Source of the DNA: Streptomyces scabichelini
Lineage (GTDB): Bacteria; Actinomycetota; Actinomycetes; Streptomycetales; Streptomycetaceae
NCBI RefSeq assembly: GCF_011045015.1
Contig: NZ_JAAKZY010000063.1
Location: 1-48,831, forward strand
DNA length: 48,831 bases
Reading direction: 5' to 3'
Of this stretch, positions 45,718-48,831 are shown piece by piece (position 1 is the stretch's first letter; the number at the start of each line of letters is the position of its first letter). The notes beneath the pieces are model-generated. The model was not told the origin of the DNA and did no database searches. It saw only the letters and a list, made by a program, of their open reading frames with translations. The position numbers and the translations under genes were made by a program.

Positions 45718-45747
45718 AAGTTAGTGGCCAATCACTACCTAGGTCAA
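45718..45747 (-). promoter_or_regulatory. tetR promoter containing a TetR operator
   Basis: TTGACC (45742-45747), 18-nt spacer, TAACTT (45718-45723). The inverted repeat TTAGT GGCCAATC ACTAC (45721-45738) occupies the spacer and overlaps the -10, the classical geometry for repression by blocking polymerase. Confidence 0.65.
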
Positions 45748-45799
45748 GGGGGTGCTGTTGCAGCCATTTCGGCAGCGGCTTTCCCCGTCGCGTTGGAGC

Positions 45800-45837
45800 G
45801 CGGTCGGAGCGTACGAGTGCGATCGGAGCGTACGAGT
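45800..45837. repeat. 19-bp tandem duplication
   Basis: GCGGTCGGAGCGTACGAGT followed by the same unit with one change (A for G at the fourth base). The second copy runs into the stem of the terminator at 45834-45872. Confidence 0.7.
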
Positions 45838-45872
45838 AAGGGGCACGCCTCCATTGAGGGTGCCCCTTACTC
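45834..45872 (-). terminator. hadB-like terminator
   Basis: A 13-bp perfect stem GAGTAAGGGGCAC/GTGCCCCTTACTC with an inner CCTC/GAGG extension, 12 bp past the stop of the dehydratase gene at 45884. Confidence 0.85.
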
Positions 45873-45883
45873 ATGGGATGCCA

Positions 45884-46312
45884 TCAGGCCAGTCGTACGA
45901 CCGCCCGCGACATCCCCAGGACCTTCTGTCCCGCACTCGTCGCCGTGAGGTCGACGCGCACGGTGTTGTCGTCCAGCTTCGCCGCGACCTTGGCGCTGAC
46001 CTCGATCGTGGCCCCCTTGTCGTCGTTCGGGACGACCACGGGCTTGGTGAAGCGCACGCCGTACTCGACGACCGCGCCCGGATCGCCGACCCAGTCGGTG
46101 ACGACCCGGATCGCCTCGGCCATCGTGAACATGCCGTGCGCGATGACATCGGGGAGGCCGACCTCGACCGCGAACTTCTCGTTCCAGTGGATCGGGTTGA
46201 AGTCCCCGGAGGCGCCCGCGTACTGCACGAGCGTGGCGCGGGTCACGGGGAAGCTCTGAGCCGACAGCTCGGTGCCGACCTCGACGTCGTCGTACGCGAT
46301 CTTCGCCGCCAT
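45884..46312 (-). CDS. MaoC/(R)-hydratase-like dehydratase, HadB-like
   Basis: 142-residue hot-dog fold protein. Asp37 and His42 in SGDFNPIH are the catalytic pair of (R)-specific hydratases and dehydratases, followed by VGLPDVIAHGMFTMA. Pairs with the HadA-like gene 5 bp upstream; HadAB in mycobacteria dehydrates 3-hydroxyacyl-ACP in mycolate synthesis. Streptomyces lack mycolates, so the substrate here is probably a different 3-hydroxyacyl thioester. Confidence 0.88.
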   Translation of the reverse strand: MAAKIAYDDVEVGTELSAQSFPVTRATLVQYAGASGDFNPIHWNEKFAVEVGLPDVIAHGMFTMAEAIRVVTDWVGDPGAVVEYGVRFTKPVVVPNDDKGATIEVSAKVAAKLDDNTVRVDLTATSAGQKVLGMSRAVVRLA

Positions 46313-46317
46313 GCGGG

Positions 46318-46770
46318 TCAGCCCTCCTCTGCCGCGCGGGCCACGAGCTTCGTCCAGGCGGTGACCACGTGCTCGCCCGCCTCGTCGTGAACCTCGCCCC
46401 GGATGTCCAGGATGTCGTTGCCCGCCATGGACTTGATCGCGTCGATGGTCGAGGTGACCGTCAGCCGGTCGCCCGCGCGCACCGGCCGCGCGTAGACGAA
46501 CTTCTGGTCGCCGTGCACGACGCGGCTGTAGTCGAGGCCCAGCTGAGGGTCCTGGACGACCTGTCCCGCGGCCTTGAAGGTGATCGAGAAAACGAAGGTG
46601 GGCGGGGCGATCACATCGGCGTACCCGAGCGCCTTGGCGGCTTCCGGGTCCGTGTACGCGGGGTTGGGGTCCCCCACTGCCTCCGCGAACTCGCGGATCT
46701 TCTCCCGGCCGACCTCATAGGGATCGGTGGGCGGATAGGACCGCCCCACGAAGGACTGGTCGAGCGCCAT
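46318..46770 (-). CDS. MaoC-like N-terminal dehydratase partner, HadA-like
   Basis: 150-residue protein of the UPF0336/HadA family: MALDQSFVGRSYPPTDPYEV, REFAEAVGDPNPAYTDPEAA and VIAPPTFVFSIT. It lacks the Asp-His catalytic pair, as expected for the substrate-holding subunit of a HadA-HadB heterodimer. ATG start with AGGAGGTG upstream. Follows rpmG by 126 bp and a terminator. Confidence 0.88.
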   Translation of the reverse strand: MALDQSFVGRSYPPTDPYEVGREKIREFAEAVGDPNPAYTDPEAAKALGYADVIAPPTFVFSITFKAAGQVVQDPQLGLDYSRVVHGDQKFVYARPVRAGDRLTVTSTIDAIKSMAGNDILDIRGEVHDEAGEHVVTAWTKLVARAAEEG

Positions 46771-46846
46771 GGACCCGGCACCTCCTGGTTTTCGCTGTGA
46801 TTGCCCGGAACAGCATGCGGCCGGTCGGCCGATGCGGCCGACAACG

Positions 46847-46885
46847 ACGCGAGGCCGCCCCCATCAGCTGGGGGCGGCCTCGCGT
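46847..46885 (-). terminator. rpmG terminator
   Basis: A 16-bp perfect stem (46847-46862 with 46870-46885) around ATCAGCT, 11 bp past the rpmG stop. Confidence 0.9.
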
Positions 46886-46896
46886 ACGAGCCTGTT

Positions 46897-47061
46897 TTAT
46901 CGCGTCTCGCGATGCGCGGTGTGCGCATTGCAACGCGGGCAGTGCTTCTTCATCTCAAGACGGTCCGGGTTGTTACGCCGGTTCTTCTTGGTGATGTAGT
47001 TCCGCTCCTTGCACTCCACGCAGGCCAGCGTGATCTTCGGGCGGACGTCGGTGGCAGCCAC
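46897..47061 (-). CDS. rpmG: 50S ribosomal protein L33, zinc-binding form
   Basis: 54-residue L33 with two zinc CxxC pairs, CVEC and CPRC. GTG start at 47061 with AAGGAG 8 nt upstream; further upstream codons lie beyond the ribosome-binding site. Begins AATDVRPKITLACVECKERN. Streptomyces carry further rpmG copies, including zinc-free ones, so zinc may decide which is used. Downstream of tRNA-Thr and tRNA-Met in the same direction. Confidence 0.96.
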   Translation of the reverse strand: MAATDVRPKITLACVECKERNYITKKNRRNNPDRLEMKKHCPRCNAHTAHRETR

Positions 47062-47150
47062 GTGAGTGCTCCTTGCCGGACGGATGGGACGGTACAACGC
47101 ACAGAAGAGTAGCCGATCGGAGGACCGACCCCACAATCGGCTACTGTCAG

Positions 47151-47223
47151 TAGCGGTGACCGGACTTGAACCGGTGACACAGCGATTATGAGCCGCTTGC
47201 TCTACCGACTGAGCTACACCGCT
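47151..47223 (-). tRNA. metT: tRNA-Met (CAU), elongator type
   Basis: A 73-nt cloverleaf: acceptor AGCGGTG/CACCGCT, D arm GCTC/GAGC, anticodon arm AGCGG-CTCATAA-TCGCT, T arm ACCGG-TTCAAGT-CCGGT, discriminator A. The anticodon stem lacks the three consecutive G-C pairs of an initiator. A CAU tRNA could in principle be the lysidine-type tRNA-Ile, but the position beside tRNA-Thr and rpmG favours elongator Met. Confidence 0.93.
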
Positions 47224-47268
47224 GTGATGCGATCGAATCCCGCCTCACGGCGGGACCTCACACACCAG

Positions 47269-47341
47269 AGCCCCAATACGGAATCGAACCGTAGACCTTC
47301 TCCTTACCATGGAGACGCTCTGCCGACTGAGCTATTGGGGC
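47269..47341 (-). tRNA. thrT: tRNA-Thr (GGU anticodon)
   Basis: A 73-nt cloverleaf: acceptor GCCCCAA/TTGGGGC, anticodon arm TCTCC-ATGGTAA-GGAGA giving GGU, T loop TTCGATT, discriminator T. CCA is not encoded. First gene of the thrT-metT-rpmG run. Confidence 0.96.
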
Positions 47342-47352
47342 GAGCGATGAAG

Positions 47353-47382
47353 ACATTACACGCTCGGCAGCCGATCGCCCAA
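47353..47382 (-). promoter_or_regulatory. Candidate thrT-metT-rpmG promoter
   Basis: TAATGT (47353-47358) with TTGGGC 18 nt upstream (47377-47382) on the minus strand. Transcription would start about 5 nt before the tRNA-Thr 5' end. The rest of 47383-47585 shows no gene. Confidence 0.5.
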
Positions 47383-47585
47383 ATCCGTTTCGCGGCACCT
47401 GCACCACCCCGTTCCCGGCGTTCTCGGCTGTTCCCATGAGCTCCAACAGCCCCTTCTGCACAGCGGACCACACCGGTACGACTATTCCGCTCCTCCTCGA
47501 AGCGCACTGCTCGTCACCCTAGGCTCGACTCACGCTGCGTGATCAATGTCCCCCTTCGCAGCCGCCCCGAAGCCCCAGGAGCGCG

Positions 47586-48831
47586 ATGCCCGACAGCCAG
47601 CCGCAGCAGCCCCCTTCCTCGTCGTCGGGTCCCTCGTCGGGCCGGACCGACGGCTCCGCCCTCCTGCTGTGCGGTGCCCGGCTCACGGACGGCCGGACCG
47701 TGGACGTGCGGCTGGGCGGCGGGCGCATCGAGGCCGTCGGCACGGCCGGCAGCCTCAGCATGCACACCGCGCGCGTGGACCTCGCCGGCTATCTGCTCCT
47801 GCCGGCCCCCGCGGAGCCGCACGCCCACGGCGACACGGCCCTTTCGGCCGACGGCGACGGCCCTGTCTCGTACGACGATCAGGACGTCCAGCGCCGTACG
47901 ACCGAGGCCGCGTTGCTGCAGCTCGGGCATGGGGCCACGGCGTTGCGTTCCCACGTGCGCATCGGTGATGTGCAGGGGCTCGGCGCGCTGGAGGCGGTGC
48001 TCCAGGCGCGGCGCGCGCTGCGGGGGCTCACCGAGCTGACGGCGGTGGCGATGCCACGGGTGCTGACCGGGCTCGCCGGTATCGAAGGGCTGGCGATGCT
48101 GCGGGACGCGGTGAAAATGGGTGCCTCCGTAGTGGGCGGTTGTCCGGATCTCGACCCCGATCCGACGGGGTACGTGGAGGCGGTCCTGGAAGTCGCTTCC
48201 GAGCACGGCTGCCCGGTCGACCTGCACACGGACGGTGACGACCCGGCGCGGCTCACGCGACTCGCGGCGATGGCGGGCGGGCTGCGGCCCGGCGTGACGC
48301 TCGGACCGTGCGGCGGGCTCGGGCGACTGCCCTCAGAGGTGGCGTCGCGGGCCGCGGACCAGCTGGCCGCTGCCGGGGTGACCGTGGCCTGCCTGCCCCA
48401 GGGCGGCTGCTCGGGCGTCGACCGGCGCGGGACGGCTCCCGTACGGCTGCTGCGGTCGGCCGGGGTGCGGGTCGTGGCGGGCAGCGGCGCCCTGAGGGAC
48501 GTATCGAACCCGGTGGGGCGCGGCGACCCGCTGGAGGCGGCGTATCTGCTGGCCTCCCGCTACGGCTTGCGGCCCGAGGACGCGTACGACGCGGTGAGTT
48601 CGTCGGCCCGGGCAGCGCTCGGGCTGCCCGAGGTACGGGTGGATGCGGGTTTCCCGGCCGAACTGCTCGCTGTGCGCGGGGACCGGCTGGCGGGGGCGCT
48701 GTCGCTGGCCTACAGCCGGATCGTGGTGCACCAGGGGCGTGTGGTGGCTCGGACGAATGCGGTGCGGGAATTCTGCGGCTCGGCTGCGGCTGTGGCGTTG
48801 GATCTGCCTCGGCAGGGGCGGGGTGAGGGGC
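47586..48831 (+). CDS. Amidohydrolase/cytosine deaminase-like protein (3' end beyond window)
   Basis: ATG 47586 has AGGAG 4 nt upstream, and the frame stays open for 415 codons to the window edge without a stop. After a Ser/Pro/Gln-rich start (MPDSQPQQPPSSSSGPSSGR), it has LLLCGARLTDGRTVDVRLGG, the metal-site-like PAPAEPHAHGDT, SHVRIGDVQG, VDLHTDGDDP and GRGDPLEAAYLLASRYGLRP, matching the cytosine deaminase branch of amidohydrolases. The position expected to hold the catalytic metal-binding Asp is Gly301 (AGSGALRD). It may therefore be a divergent or non-catalytic member. Confidence 0.82.
   Translation, partial: MPDSQPQQPPSSSSGPSSGRTDGSALLLCGARLTDGRTVDVRLGGGRIEAVGTAGSLSMHTARVDLAGYLLLPAPAEPHAHGDTALSADGDGPVSYDDQDVQRRTTEAALLQLGHGATALRSHVRIGDVQGLGALEAVLQARRALRGLTELTAVAMPRVLTGLAGIEGLAMLRDAVKMGASVVGGCPDLDPDPTGYVEAVLEVASEHGCPVDLHTDGDDPARLTRLAAMAGGLRPGVTLGPCGGLGRLPSEVASRAADQLAAAGVTVACLPQGGCSGVDRRGTAPVRLLRSAGVRVVAGSGALRDVSNPVGRGDPLEAAYLLASRYGLRPEDAYDAVSSSARAALGLPEVRVDAGFPAELLAVRGDRLAGALSLAYSRIVVHQGRVVARTNAVREFCGSAAAVALDLPRQGRGEG

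Overview
This window is a chromosomal housekeeping region of a high-GC actinomycete, almost certainly a Streptomyces. The evidence is the GC-rich codon usage with many GTG starts, tRNAs without an encoded CCA, TTGACC/TANNNT vegetative promoters, RpoB and RpoC lengths of 1161 and 1299 residues, and the familiar order tRNA-Trp, secE, nusG, rplKA, two lipoproteins, rplJL, rpoBC, str operon. Nearly all genes lie on the minus strand, so transcription runs from high to low coordinates.

Layout in coordinate order. (1) 1-13.9 kb is the S10/spc ribosomal cluster, read right to left: rpsJ-rplC-rplD-rplW-rplB-rpsS-rplV-rpsC-rplP-rpmC-rpsQ, a 487-bp GC-rich repeat-filled spacer, then rplN-rplX-rplE-rpsN-rpsH-rplF-rplR-rpsE-rpmD-rplO, a hairpin, and secY-adk-map. 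A 23-bp perfect hairpin follows map. (2) 13.9-14.65 kb holds decayed remnants of a helix-turn-helix gene and a Uma2-like gene. (3) 14.7-19.0 kb is a two-gene xylan module: a secreted GH115 alpha-glucuronidase and a secreted GH10 xylanase. (4) 19.1-23.8 kb is the str operon (rpsL-rpsG-fusA-tuf) with its promoter. (5) 23.8-24.4 kb is a DUF1707-type membrane protein. (6) 24.5-33.9 kb is rplJ-rplL-rpoB-rpoC with leader, terminator and rpoB promoter. (7) 34.0-36.0 kb has two tandem lipoproteins. (8) 36.1-39.1 kb is tRNA-Trp, secE, nusG, rplK, rplA. (9) 39.3-41.7 kb has the plus-strand genes aspC-type aminotransferase and adenosine deaminase. (10) 41.8-42.4 kb has dispersed repeats and two truncated pseudogenes (TetR and NmrA-like). 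(11) 42.5-45.7 kb is murB, a DHA2-type MFS exporter and its TetR repressor, with a shared operator. (12) 45.9-47.35 kb is tRNA-Thr, tRNA-Met, rpmG and a HadA/HadB-like dehydratase pair. (13) 47.6 kb to the end is an amidohydrolase-like gene cut by the window edge.

The core genes build the ribosome, RNA polymerase, elongation factors, the Sec channel and wall precursors. The least routine observations are: a nearly identical 25-nt hairpin motif in the rpsJ and rpsL leaders that may link the S10 and str operons; Asn instead of Ser at RpoB position 442, a known rifampicin-resistance position; the repeat-filled spacer inside the ribosomal cluster; two matched TetR operators, one lying between the -35 and -10 of the repressor promoter; and a deletion that appears to have removed the divergent 5' halves of a tetR/nmrA pair. 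No dramatic novel system such as a defence island, CRISPR array or biosynthetic cluster is visible.
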